Below, piece after piece: positions 1 to 8,555 of a DNA stretch of 64,000 nt. The position numbers and the translations under genes are program-made. The DNA lies in assembly GCA_902778255.1 (NCBI GenBank), contig CACYXD010000003.1:1-64000 (forward strand), given 5' to 3'. Under the pieces are notes generated by a model. The model was not told the DNA's origin and ran no database searches. It saw only the letters and a program-made list of their open reading frames with translations. This stretch comes from an uncultured Prevotellaceae bacterium. GTDB taxonomy: Bacteria; Bacteroidota; Bacteroidia; Bacteroidales; Bacteroidaceae. Position 1 is the first letter of the stretch. Each line of letters begins with the position of its first letter.

Positions 1-56
1 GCCCGCCTGCGCCGATGGTACTGCAATGCAATGCGGGAGAGTAGGAGGCCGCCATC
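1..56 (+). rRNA. rrf: 5S ribosomal RNA, 3' end (partial)
   Basis: The first bases match the 3' part of a bacterial 5S rRNA: a GCCGATGGTACTGC segment, then GCGGGAGAGTAGG and GCCGCC, the usual order in helices IV/V and the closing strand of helix I. The 5' half lies outside the window, so the window starts at the end of an rRNA operon. The exact 3' end is uncertain by a few bases. A rho-independent terminator follows directly. Confidence 0.85.
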
Positions 57-67
57 TTTTAGAAGTG

Positions 68-107
68 AAGCCCTGATTCAGAAATGAGTCAGGGCTTCTA
101 TATTTTT
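68..107 (+). terminator. rho-independent terminator of the rRNA operon
   Basis: AAGCCCTGATTC (68-79) pairs with GAGTCAGGGCTT (86-97) around a 6-nt loop with one T-G wobble, followed by TATATTTTT. It sits 11 bp after the 5S rRNA and would end the rRNA transcript. Confidence 0.85.
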
Positions 108-113
108 AGCAGC

Positions 114-1043
114 ATGGGTATAAATATTTTTCAGCGTCCGCTTTGGGCTGCTATTTTCGCCTTTACCGCCGCATTCCTCTGGGGATGGGCCTATCCATTT
201 ATCAAACTTGGTTTTGCTGAGTTTGAGATAACTGCTGATATGACAGGCAGCAAGATGCTGTTTGCAGGTATCCGCTTTTGTGTTTCGGGTATTATCATCC
301 TCTCTATCGCACGATTGACGCATCGTTCGTTTGCCCTCAAGGATGGCGCAAATGTTAATTTGGTCGGCAGTTGTCTGTTCTTGTTGGCATTTACGTTGCT
401 GAATACGACGTTGCACTATGCTGCTTTTTATATCGGCCTGTCGCATAGTCAGGGGAGTAGGGCTGCTATTCTAAATTCATTAAGCGTCTTTCTGCTTGTC
501 CTGCTTGCTTGTCTTTTCTTCAAAAGTGATAAACTGACTTTTCGGAAGATTCTAGGTTGTGTCATGGGTTTTGGCGGTATCCTCTCATTAAACCTTGGAG
601 GAGAGGGTAGTGGTAGCTTTACCTTGCTTGGTGATGGAATGATCATTCTCAATGCACTTTGTGGCGCGTTTGCCGGCTTGTTGACAAGAGGAGTCAACAT
701 GCGTGTGGATGTCTTTGTTGGTACGGGCTATAGTCTTGGAATAGGTGGCGCTTTGCTGGTGATTCCAGGTTTGTTGTTAGGCGGTACGTTGCCAAACGTT
801 ACTTTGTTAGGACTTTTTTATTTGCTAATGCTTATAGGTATATCTACCATTGGCTTCACACTCTATAATAAATTGCTGACATGTAATCCCGTTGGTAAGA
901 TTGCCATCTGGAACTCGTTGATACCTGTTGTTGGAGCTGTCACCTCATGCTTATGTCTGCATGAGGCTTTCCTATGGAAGTATGCCATAGCTGCCGCGTT
1001 GACAACAGCGGGAATCTATGTCATTAATAAAGGAAAGAAATGA
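114..1043 (+). CDS. EamA/DMT-family permease
   Basis: A 309-residue membrane protein with about ten hydrophobic segments in the two-times-five arrangement of drug/metabolite transporters. The first segment carries the family-typical AAFLWGWAYPFIKLGF pattern, and the second half repeats the fold (GTGYSLGIGGALLVIPGL onward). It probably exports or imports a small metabolite across the inner membrane; the substrate cannot be read from sequence. The ATG at 114 is preferred over one at 84 because the earlier codon lies inside the rRNA terminator stem. No promoter of the TANNTTTG type is visible between the terminator and the start, so expression may depend on readthrough. It converges on the histidine kinase gene at 1058. 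Confidence 0.85.
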   Translation: MGINIFQRPLWAAIFAFTAAFLWGWAYPFIKLGFAEFEITADMTGSKMLFAGIRFCVSGIIILSIARLTHRSFALKDGANVNLVGSCLFLLAFTLLNTTLHYAAFYIGLSHSQGSRAAILNSLSVFLLVLLACLFFKSDKLTFRKILGCVMGFGGILSLNLGGEGSGSFTLLGDGMIILNALCGAFAGLLTRGVNMRVDVFVGTGYSLGIGGALLVIPGLLLGGTLPNVTLLGLFYLLMLIGISTIGFTLYNKLLTCNPVGKIAIWNSLIPVVGAVTSCLCLHEAFLWKYAIAAALTTAGIYVINKGKK

Positions 1044-1057
1044 TGGCTTTCTTATGA

Positions 1058-3121
1058 CTATTCGGAAAGAGGCAACGACAGTATGAAGCGGGCACCTGGT
1101 GAGTAGGAAGTGTCGAGCTTGATGTCACCTCCTAAGCGACGGGCAATAGAACGGGCCACGGTAAGGCCGATGCCTGTGCCGTCGTAATAATCATCCAATT
1201 GTACAAACTCCTCAAAGATATGTTCACTCTCCTCGGGTGGCACACCTATACCAGTGTCTTCTATGGTGAAGAGAACTTGATTGTCAATCTGTGATACAAT
1301 GAGTCGTACAGTTCCTTCGTTTTCAGCCTTGTTGGGGCCGCTGACAAACTTCACGGCATTGTCGAGTAGCAATACTAACGAACGGGTGGCCTGAGACAAA
1401 TTCGTATGAAGCATGACCGTTTCTGCCTCTGGCGCAATCTGCAAATCGAATGTGATGTTTTTTGCATTGTTAATGCCAGAATCCTCAGCTGCTTGAGCAG
1501 CTATCTGTATGGCCGGTGCATCGTCTTTTCGTTCAATGAGTGTCGTCGAACCAGTATCGGAAAGTTCCAGCATCTTGTTGACCAGACCTGTGATTCGGTT
1601 GGTGTTTTCGCTAATTTGTCGGTTGATGTCATCGCGGGTGGCATCATCGAGTTCCATACCGGGTGTAGTGATAACCTGAGTAAAACCGCTAAGGATATTG
1701 AGCGGTGTGCGGATCTCATGGGAAATCTGCTGGATGAAGTTGGTTTTCATCTGTGATGACTCCTCGGCGCGTGCATTTGCAGTGACAAGTTGAGTGTTGA
1801 GTGCCGACAGTTTTAAGTTGCCTTCTTCTAATTTCTGATTGGCTGCTGATAGTTTCTTTTGGGCCCTGCGACGGTATAGTGTGTAGAGAATGAAGAACAG
1901 GGTCATCAAGACCAGTATGGTTAAGGTGTTAATCCATCGTGAACGCTGCATGTCAGCCTGTTGTTGTACAATCTGTGCGTCTTTTTCGTTGGTGTTGTAG
2001 ATAGTGGCTAATTCTGCTGCGGTGTTGTCCTTTTGGTCGGTGATGGCCGAGTCGAGAATGGATAGGATGAATGCACCCATGGCCTGGGCTGAGTCTAAAC
2101 GGCCAGCTTGGGCATTGGCATTGTATTTTGGAAGCAGGTAAAGCTGTATGTTGTCCAGTGATAGTTCCATGCCCCATTGCCGAAGCGCTTGTTCCAGATA
2201 GCGGAAATTATATGCAGCCTCCTGATAGCGGTTGGCTACAATCAGGTAGTCGGTGGCATTAATGTGTCCGGCAGCCGTGTTGGAGTAGTTGGTCTTGAGG
2301 AAGGCCTGATATGCTTGGGTGGCTTTCTCTTCATTTCCAAGTCCTTGGTTTGCCACGGCACGCATAATCTCTATACGTCCCTGATATTCATCGAAATACT
2401 CTGACCTTGCATCTGGCATTTCCTCATATTTTTCCAGGAGCATTTCCGTACGGTCTATCCAATAGATGGCATCAGCATAATTTCGTGTGTTGATATAAGC
2501 CATACTGGTGTAAACCGTACCGACTACAGCCTCTTGTAAACCTCGGCTCGTGCTGTCAGACTGCCAGCGGTTTACGTAATGCTCGCGTGCAGTAACGAAA
2601 CTCTCCATGGCTTCTGCGTCATGTCCCAGATTAAGTTGGCAGCAACCAATATTGTTGAGCAGGATGGCATAGTCGATATCGGAGCCGATGCCTGCCTTTT
2701 CCATTTTCTCTACGGCAGGAATGGCAATGCTGAGAGTTCCTTCGTAATCTCCCTTTACAAGCATAATTTCCGAAAGGCGACGGGCTGATTTGATATAGCT
2801 TATTTCGTCCTGTTCGGAATTGATGTCGCACTCTAACGCCTTCCTGTAGCAAATCTCGGCCATGTTGTTATTGCCCTCGCGATAGTAAGACACACCGCGC
2901 CAGCGGTTGGCATTGAGGGGAGATATGTCGCCTGATATTTCAAAACTGTCGGCAAGAGCACGCATACGCTCATAATCCTTGGATAAACCGACATCAAAGA
3001 TGATACTGTCGGCCCTGTTTACTTTGCTCTCCCTAGCTTGCTGGTTTTCGCATGAACAGAGTGAGAGACCTCCAATCAAGGTGATACAGATGACGAGGTG
3101 TGTAATGACAGATTTGCCCAT
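1058..3121 (-). CDS. TPR-repeat sensor histidine kinase
   Basis: 687 residues. The N-terminus is a hydrophobic export signal ending in LSLCSC, compatible with lipidation. Residues about 30-390 are tetratricopeptide-like helices (for example ALLNNIGCCQLNLGHDAEAMESF) expected in the periplasm. A single membrane span (TLTILVLMTLFFILYTLY, about 396-414) leads into a coiled coil and a HisKA domain with the SHEIRTPLN H-box (His about 468). The HATPase domain has LLDNAVKF (N box), EDTGIGVPPEE and GTGIGLTVARSIARRLGG. No receiver or DNA-binding domain is fused, so a partner regulator must be encoded elsewhere. The family is common in Bacteroidetes; the signal sensed is unknown. Confidence 0.88.
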   Translation of the reverse strand: MGKSVITHLVICITLIGGLSLCSCENQQARESKVNRADSIIFDVGLSKDYERMRALADSFEISGDISPLNANRWRGVSYYREGNNNMAEICYRKALECDINSEQDEISYIKSARRLSEIMLVKGDYEGTLSIAIPAVEKMEKAGIGSDIDYAILLNNIGCCQLNLGHDAEAMESFVTAREHYVNRWQSDSTSRGLQEAVVGTVYTSMAYINTRNYADAIYWIDRTEMLLEKYEEMPDARSEYFDEYQGRIEIMRAVANQGLGNEEKATQAYQAFLKTNYSNTAAGHINATDYLIVANRYQEAAYNFRYLEQALRQWGMELSLDNIQLYLLPKYNANAQAGRLDSAQAMGAFILSILDSAITDQKDNTAAELATIYNTNEKDAQIVQQQADMQRSRWINTLTILVLMTLFFILYTLYRRRAQKKLSAANQKLEEGNLKLSALNTQLVTANARAEESSQMKTNFIQQISHEIRTPLNILSGFTQVITTPGMELDDATRDDINRQISENTNRITGLVNKMLELSDTGSTTLIERKDDAPAIQIAAQAAEDSGINNAKNITFDLQIAPEAETVMLHTNLSQATRSLVLLLDNAVKFVSGPNKAENEGTVRLIVSQIDNQVLFTIEDTGIGVPPEESEHIFEEFVQLDDYYDGTGIGLTVARSIARRLGGDIKLDTSYSPGARFILSLPLSE

Positions 3122-3148
3122 TATCGTATTGTTTTAGCTTTCAGGGGC

Positions 3149-3180
3149 CAAAGTTAAAAAGAAATCTGTAAATAAACAAA
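3149..3180 (-). promoter_or_regulatory. Bacteroidetes-type promoter for the TPR kinase
   Basis: On the minus strand TTTG (3177-3180) is followed after 20 bp by TAACTTTG (3149-3156), matching the -33/-7 consensus TTTG-N19/21-TANNTTTG, about 28 bp ahead of the kinase start. Confidence 0.7.
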
Positions 3181-3238
3181 TATATTTCTCGTTTTCTTAT
3201 AAAGCACTCTTTTAACTTGTGAAACATTGCAAAATAAT

Positions 3239-3270
3239 TTTGTGGTGTGGAAAAATACCCGTATCTTTGC
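3239..3270 (+). promoter_or_regulatory. Bacteroidetes-type promoter of the head-group operon
   Basis: TTTG (3239-3242), 19 bp, then TATCTTTGC (3262-3270). It lies downstream of an in-frame ATG at 3219 and upstream of the ATG at 3300, so it decides the start of the next gene. It is divergent from the kinase promoter. Confidence 0.75.
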
Positions 3271-3299
3271 AGATTGAACAAGTATATTCTGTATATTTA

Positions 3300-4058
3300 A
3301 TGAATAAAACATTTGAAAACCAGGCACCTATAGGTGTTATATTGGCTGCAGGTATGGCCAAACGCTTGCGTCCGTTGACAGATGAACGTCCAAAGTGTTT
3401 GCTCACCGTTGGCCAGCGTACGCTGCTTCAGCGTACTATTGATGGCATCTTGGCTGCAGGTATTAACGAACTGATCGTTGTGACAGGCTATCGTGGCGGG
3501 ATGATCCGTGATTTCCTCACTCAGCATTATCCACAATTGACTATCCATTTCCTTGACAATGTGGATTATGAGCATAATAATAATATCTTCTCACTTTGGA
3601 TGACACGTCCTTATACCGAAGGGCGTGACTTCCTGCTATTGGATAGTGATATTCTGTTTGATCCGCAGATTATTCCAGCCGTGTTGCGGGAAGAAGGAAG
3701 TGCTTTGGCTCTGAATCGTCATGAGCTTGGCGAAGAGGAAATCAAGGTCATCGTGGATGATGACAACCGCGTGGTGGAGATCAGCAAGGTCTGCTCCATT
3801 GAGAAGGCTATCGGCGAGAGTGTAGGCATTGAGAAGATGACTGCTGAATATAGTGCAGCATTGTTTAAAGAACTGGAGCAGATGATAGAGCGCGAGGGCC
3901 TCATTGACATTTTCTATGAGCGTGCCTTCGAGCGACTGATTCCTCAGGGACATACGTTCCGTGTGGTTGATACTACCCAGTATTTTTCTATTGAGCTCGA
4001 TACTGTTGAGGATTTTGAAAATGCCAAGCAGTTGATTCCCGAATCACTCTATAATTAA
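3300..4058 (+). CDS. CTP-type sugar/alcohol-phosphate nucleotidyltransferase
   Basis: A 252-residue Rossmann-type nucleotidyltransferase. The N-terminal signature LAAGMAKRLRPLTDERPKCL binds the nucleotide triphosphate, and LDSDILFDP supplies the metal-binding acidic pair. NVDYEHNNNIFSLWM resembles the (N)NIYSL motif of LicC/PntC-type cytidylyltransferases that activate phosphocholine or aminophosphonates, and also inositol-phosphate cytidylyltransferases. The start at 3300 is chosen because the promoter lies after the earlier ATG at 3219. It is first in an operon with an aminotransferase and a CDP-alcohol phosphotransferase, so the likely product is a CDP-activated head group. CTP specificity and the substrate are inferred from context only. 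Confidence 0.78.
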   Translation: MNKTFENQAPIGVILAAGMAKRLRPLTDERPKCLLTVGQRTLLQRTIDGILAAGINELIVVTGYRGGMIRDFLTQHYPQLTIHFLDNVDYEHNNNIFSLWMTRPYTEGRDFLLLDSDILFDPQIIPAVLREEGSALALNRHELGEEEIKVIVDDDNRVVEISKVCSIEKAIGESVGIEKMTAEYSAALFKELEQMIEREGLIDIFYERAFERLIPQGHTFRVVDTTQYFSIELDTVEDFENAKQLIPESLYN

Positions 4059-4087
4059 GCATTAAGAATTAAGCATTAGAATAAAGA
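4053..4087. repeat. short array of 7-nt repeats (AATTAAG/CATTAAG type)
   Basis: Five contiguous heptamers (AATTAAG, CATTAAG, AATTAAG, CATTAGA, ATAAAGA) start on the stop codon of the nucleotidyltransferase gene and fill the gap before the aminotransferase gene. It is one of several such arrays in the window. Confidence 0.75.
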
Positions 4088-4096
4088 ATTGATACT

Positions 4097-5155
4097 ATGA
4101 ATTTTCTTGATAGAAACGAATTTAACTTTGAGCCCAGCCAGAAAGTGGTAGAGGCTATTAAGAATTTTGATCCGAAGGATCTGTGCTTCTATACCCGCAT
4201 CTATGACCAGGGTAAGAAGAGTGTTATCAGCGTGCGTGTTGGTGAAATTTATGGTGTGCCTGAGGAACAGGTGCTGCTGACCTATGGTGGCGAGGATATG
4301 CTGAAGAATGCTATCCACTACTTCCTGTCAATCAATAGTCAGGATGTGAACGGCACTCCTAATACAAAGATTCTGATTCCTGAGTTCTCATGGTGGTACT
4401 ACAACCGTGTGGCTTCTGAGTGCGGCGGTACTTTTGAGATGTATCCCCTGCATGAGATGGAGGATACCTTCGCCTACGACATCGACGAGGTGATAGAATA
4501 TACCAACCGTGTACATCCCCGTATGCTGTTGCTGGCATCGCCCAATAACCCCACGGGTAATGGCTTGACACCTGAGGAGACTGCTCGTATTCTGGAAAAC
4601 ATTCCTTCAGATACTATCGTGCTGATTGACGAGGCATACGCCAGCTTCATATCTAAGGATACAGCCTATATCGCACCACTGGTCAATAAATACAGCAACC
4701 TGATTATCTCACGCACCCTGTCTAAGTTCTACGGACTGCCTGGTCTGCGTTGTGGTTTCGGCTTCATCGGTAAGGGCCATGATCAGTTCCTGAGCTATGT
4801 GAACAAGTACCTGGGCTATAACCGTTTCTCTGAGGCCGTGGCTCTGGCAGCGCTGGATAGCGATGACCACTATCGCCATGTGGCTGATGATATGGAGTGG
4901 GGACGCCAGTTGTATAAGAAGGAACTGGGCAATCTGCCTGGCTTCAAGGTTTACAAGAGTGTGGCAAACTTCATCCTCATCAAGTATCCTATTGAGATTA
5001 AGGATAAGTTGATGGAAGAGTTGAAGGTCCAGGATTACAAGATCAAGTTCATGACCGACAAGGGCTTGGAGTCATGCCTGCGTATCACGCTGGGTCGTAA
5101 GGAACAGACACAGGTGGTGTGCGACACCATTAAGCGTGTTTATAATAATAAATAA
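4097..5155 (+). CDS. PLP-dependent aminotransferase, HisC-like class I/II
   Basis: 352 residues of fold-type I aminotransferase. ASPNNPTGN (cofactor Asn), DEAYASF (Asp contacting the PLP ring nitrogen) and SRTLSKFYGLPGLRCGF (Schiff-base Lys about 210) are intact. The best family fit is histidinol-phosphate aminotransferase or CobD-type L-threonine-phosphate decarboxylase. Nothing nearby belongs to histidine or cobalamin synthesis. It lies 38 bp after the nucleotidyltransferase gene and 3 bp before the phosphotransferase gene, so it probably makes or modifies an amino-alcohol phosphate that is then activated with CTP. Whether it transaminates or decarboxylates is not visible. Confidence 0.8.
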   Translation: MNFLDRNEFNFEPSQKVVEAIKNFDPKDLCFYTRIYDQGKKSVISVRVGEIYGVPEEQVLLTYGGEDMLKNAIHYFLSINSQDVNGTPNTKILIPEFSWWYYNRVASECGGTFEMYPLHEMEDTFAYDIDEVIEYTNRVHPRMLLLASPNNPTGNGLTPEETARILENIPSDTIVLIDEAYASFISKDTAYIAPLVNKYSNLIISRTLSKFYGLPGLRCGFGFIGKGHDQFLSYVNKYLGYNRFSEAVALAALDSDDHYRHVADDMEWGRQLYKKELGNLPGFKVYKSVANFILIKYPIEIKDKLMEELKVQDYKIKFMTDKGLESCLRITLGRKEQTQVVCDTIKRVYNNK

Positions 5156-5158
5156 GAT

Positions 5159-6157
5159 ATGAACGAGAAATTCAGGGCAACACTGAAATCGGCAGAGACG
5201 GAGGACTGGCTTGACTTGCATGTCATCCGTCCTTTCTGCTATTATTGTGCCGTATTCTTCGCCAAGTTTGATGTCAACCCCAATACCATTACTATCTGGT
5301 CGATGATTATTGGTGCTGCCAGTGCATGGTTCTTTGCACAGGGCAGCTGGTATTACAGTACTGCAGAGTATGGCAGTATATGGCCGGGTTTGATTTTTAA
5401 TCTTATCGCTATCTTCCTGCTGATGTGGGGCGATATCTTCGACTGTACCGATGGTCAGTTGGCGCGTATGACGGGTAAGAAGAGCAAGTTGGGACGTATT
5501 CTCGACGGACTGGCAGGCTTTGCCTGGTTCTTTCCCATCTATTTCGCATTGGTGTATCGCTTCTACGTACATCATGACCTGGAGTTCCAACTGCTGGGTA
5601 TTGAGAACAATGAGCAGAACACGTGGATAGCCACTGGCGTGGTGCTCATACTGGCAGCCATCTCTGGACTTTGGGGCTTGCAGGGACAGCAGCGTCTGGC
5701 CGACTATTATATCCAGGTGCATCTGTTTTTCCTGAAAGGCGAAAAGGGGGCGGAACTGGATAACTCTGTTCGCCAGAAGGAAATCTATGAGCAGATGCCT
5801 AAGGATGCCCCGTTCTATGAGCGTTGGTTCCAGAAGTCGTATATCGAATATACCAAGAAGCAGGAGGACGTGACCCCTGAGTTCCAGAAATTGATGGCTA
5901 AGCTCCGTGAGAAATACGGCAGCACGGATAATATCCCTCAGGAGGTGCGTGACGAGGTGCGTCGCAACTCGCTGCCCTTGATGAAGTGGAATGGTCTGAT
6001 GACATTCAACTTCCGTGAGACATGGCTGTTCCTGTTCTGTCTCTTGGATATGCCTGTCTGTCATTTCCTGATGGAGATTGTGGGCTTGGGACTCATCTTC
6101 TGGTATGTGAACCATCGTCATGAGGCCTTCTGCAAGAAAATAGCACAATCACTGTAA
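5159..6157 (+). CDS. CDP-alcohol phosphatidyltransferase-family protein, atypical active site
   Basis: A 332-residue membrane protein. The family signature D-xx-DG-xx-AR-x8-G-xxx-D-xxx-D is recognisable as DCTDGQLARMTGKKSKLG then RILDGLAG: Asp95, Asp98, Arg102 and Asp116 are present, but the fourth, catalytic-base aspartate is Gly120. NPNTITIWSMIIGAASAW precedes it as in the family. A long hydrophilic insert (about 180-275) separates the membrane spans. Known members move a phospho-alcohol between a CDP carrier and an acceptor alcohol. Position in the operon suggests it uses the product of the upstream nucleotidyltransferase, or releases it. The missing Asp could mean altered chemistry or a displaced base. 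Confidence 0.8.
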   Translation: MNEKFRATLKSAETEDWLDLHVIRPFCYYCAVFFAKFDVNPNTITIWSMIIGAASAWFFAQGSWYYSTAEYGSIWPGLIFNLIAIFLLMWGDIFDCTDGQLARMTGKKSKLGRILDGLAGFAWFFPIYFALVYRFYVHHDLEFQLLGIENNEQNTWIATGVVLILAAISGLWGLQGQQRLADYYIQVHLFFLKGEKGAELDNSVRQKEIYEQMPKDAPFYERWFQKSYIEYTKKQEDVTPEFQKLMAKLREKYGSTDNIPQEVRDEVRRNSLPLMKWNGLMTFNFRETWLFLFCLLDMPVCHFLMEIVGLGLIFWYVNHRHEAFCKKIAQSL

Positions 6158-6161
6158 TCCC

Positions 6162-8555
6162 ATGAAGTGGACTAAGCAGCGACTGAATAACCTCTTCTTT
6201 GTCATCGGTGTGGTGGCCGTGGTGGTGATGATACTTACATTTGATGTGAGTTTCGTCGAGCTGTGGCAACACCTGACCCATGCAGGCTATTGGCTGATAC
6301 CTATTCTGGGTATCTGGCTGTTGGTCTATGGGCTGAATGCCTTGGCCTGGAAGAGCATTATTAAAAGCTGTTCGGTTCCTGACTGTAGTTCAGATGAAAA
6401 GGTAGAAAAGGTCAGTCCTTGGCGTATCTATCGTCTGACGATCACTGGCTATGCCTTAAACTACGCTACCCCTGTTGGCGGACTGGGCGGTGAGCCCTAT
6501 CGCATTATGGAATTGTCGAAGAATATCGGCAACCAAAGGGCTACCTCATCGGTTATCCTGTATGCCATGATGCATTTCTTTGCCCATTTCTGGCTGTGGT
6601 TCACGTCCATCTTCCTTTATCTGGCACTGGCTGTTATAGATTATGTTCCCATGACCCCCTTCCTTGCAGGTCTGATGGGAGCAGCCATCGTGTTTTGTTT
6701 GGTGGCCTTCTATGTATTCTCAAGGGGCTACAAGCACGGACTGGTAGTTAAACTTATCCGATGGATAGGTAAGATCCCTGGTCTGAAAGGATGGAGTACC
6801 CGTTTTCAGGAGCGCCATGCCGAAGCCCTTCAGAATATCGATAAGCAGATTGCCTCGCTCCACAAGCAAGACAAGCGTTCGTTTTATTACAGTCTGTTCA
6901 TGGAGTATGCCTCGCGTATCGTTCAGAGTTTGGAAATCCTCTTTATGCTGCTGCTCTTCGGCATCGACTGTGGAGGTGGCTTTGAAGGCCTTTTTATGAC
7001 CTTCCTGTATTCCGTCTTGATTCTTTCGTTCACCACGTTGGTGGCAAATCTCATAGGCTTTCTGCCCATGCAGTTGGGCGTTCAGGAAGGCGGTTTTATG
7101 CTGTCTATCGCCTTGATTGGCATGTCAACCAAGTTGGGGAGTGATGTTGACTCTGCTGCCTTGGGTATCTTCGTGAGTATCATCTGCCGTGTCCGTGAGA
7201 TTATCTGGATAGCTATCGGAATGCTGCTGATGAAGATTGACGAACTGCATCTGGGTCGTAAAGCCATGACATTGTTGCTGGCGTTGGTTGCAATGGTAGG
7301 ACTGGCGTCCTGTCATCATGATGATGACGAGGCCGTCGAGCCCACTCCTTGGACTCAAGGAAAGGCTGAACGCACGATACTGGTGTATATGTCTGGCGAG
7401 AACAACCTGTCTGACTATCGTTACCTAGGGAATGATTATAACGAACTTGTTGAGGGATCTCGGCAGTTGGCTGACAATCAGCGGCTGTTGGTGTATATCG
7501 ACAGCCTAGGTAGAAGCTCGGCTAAGGGACTTCCCCGTATTGTAGAGATGCACGGTGGCAAGGTCTATCCTGTGAAACAATATTCGGAAGATTTCTATTC
7601 TTGTGATCCTCAGCGTTTCCATGATATATTACAGACGATGATGCAGGCTGCTGAAGCTGAAAACTATGGTTTGGTGCTTTGGGGGCATGGCACAGGCTGG
7701 GTGGTGAGCACCGATAGTGTCGCTGAACAATCTGCCTCAAGGCGTCGTGCTTATGGATGGGATTATGGAATTGATGGAAATCTGGGGAAAGATAAATGGA
7801 TGAACATTTCCCAGATGGCTCGTGCTTTGGAGACTTTGCCAAAGTTTGAGTTCATCTTTTCCGATTGCTGTAACATGATGTGTGCTGAGGTAGGCTATGA
7901 GTTGCGTGATGTGACTAAGTACCTGATAGGTTCTCCTTCGGAGATTCCTGGTCCTGGCGCTCCTTATCATAAGGTGTTGCCGTTGATGTACAAGAGCGAT
8001 GCTGAGCTATATCAGGGTCTGATAGATACGTATTTCAACTACTATTTGAACACCCCTCCCTCAAGTTTCTTTAATTACTCGTCTGGAGATTTGCAAGGCT
8101 ATAGTGTGCCCATGTCGGTCATTGATACACGATATATCGCTGATTTGGCAGAGGCTACACGCAGTGTGCTGCCTGCGTTTGTCCCCCAATATCCCGAATA
8201 CTTCAATCCATGGAGTCTGACTATAGGCTATTACTATAGATTTCCTGTGAATCTATTCAATAAACGACTGATGTTTGATTTGCGCGCAATGTTGAAGGCT
8301 ACTCTTGGCAGTGAGCAGTTCGACTCGTGGGACGACATCTACAAAAAGGCCGTGCCTTACTATCGTATGTCGATGGAGTGGATGACCGTCTACAATATAG
8401 ATTACGATTTCGATATGTTCGCCATGAATGCGTCGGCCTATGGTTGTGTCAGCATGTATATACCACAAAACATCAGCACGTATGAGGTGTATAACCAGAC
8501 ATTCCAGCGTTATGGCTGGCATCAGCTCTTGGACTGGAGCCGTTTTGGCTGGTGA
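6162..8555 (+). CDS. flippase-like membrane domain fused to clostripain-like peptidase
   Basis: 797 residues in one unbroken frame. Residues 1-365 form a multi-span domain of the lysylphosphatidylglycerol-synthase transmembrane (UPF0104/AglD) type, with NYATPVGGLGGEPYRI and NLIGFLPMQLGVQEGGF. At Met369 begins what looks like a complete lipoprotein signal (MTLLLALVAMVGLASC, lipobox LASC). A C11 clostripain-like protease follows, with LWGHGTGW (His about 509) and IFSDCCNMM (Cys about 569). Either one polypeptide is made, or an internal ATG at 7266 gives a separate lipoprotein peptidase. The gene begins 4 bp after the phosphotransferase gene and its last 34 bp overlap the opposing kinase gene. 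Confidence 0.82.
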   Translation: MKWTKQRLNNLFFVIGVVAVVVMILTFDVSFVELWQHLTHAGYWLIPILGIWLLVYGLNALAWKSIIKSCSVPDCSSDEKVEKVSPWRIYRLTITGYALNYATPVGGLGGEPYRIMELSKNIGNQRATSSVILYAMMHFFAHFWLWFTSIFLYLALAVIDYVPMTPFLAGLMGAAIVFCLVAFYVFSRGYKHGLVVKLIRWIGKIPGLKGWSTRFQERHAEALQNIDKQIASLHKQDKRSFYYSLFMEYASRIVQSLEILFMLLLFGIDCGGGFEGLFMTFLYSVLILSFTTLVANLIGFLPMQLGVQEGGFMLSIALIGMSTKLGSDVDSAALGIFVSIICRVREIIWIAIGMLLMKIDELHLGRKAMTLLLALVAMVGLASCHHDDDEAVEPTPWTQGKAERTILVYMSGENNLSDYRYLGNDYNELVEGSRQLADNQRLLVYIDSLGRSSAKGLPRIVEMHGGKVYPVKQYSEDFYSCDPQRFHDILQTMMQAAEAENYGLVLWGHGTGWVVSTDSVAEQSASRRRAYGWDYGIDGNLGKDKWMNISQMARALETLPKFEFIFSDCCNMMCAEVGYELRDVTKYLIGSPSEIPGPGAPYHKVLPLMYKSDAELYQGLIDTYFNYYLNTPPSSFFNYSSGDLQGYSVPMSVIDTRYIADLAEATRSVLPAFVPQYPEYFNPWSLTIGYYYRFPVNLFNKRLMFDLRAMLKATLGSEQFDSWDDIYKKAVPYYRMSMEWMTVYNIDYDFDMFAMNASAYGCVSMYIPQNISTYEVYNQTFQRYGWHQLLDWSRFGW

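Noticed and set aside
1406-1756. Small plus-strand frame over the TPR kinase gene
   Set aside because: It is the shadow of the HisKA-encoding region.
3219-3299. Longer N-terminus of the nucleotidyltransferase
   Set aside because: The promoter lies inside this extension, so the ATG at 3300 is the first one in the transcript. The same reasoning shortens era, purL, the second histidine kinase and the alanine symporter; for kduI the earlier start lies within the EIIC gene.
5072-6148. A 358-codon minus-strand frame over the CDP-alcohol phosphotransferase gene
   Set aside because: The plus-strand gene has a clear family motif and operon spacing; the opposite frame has neither.
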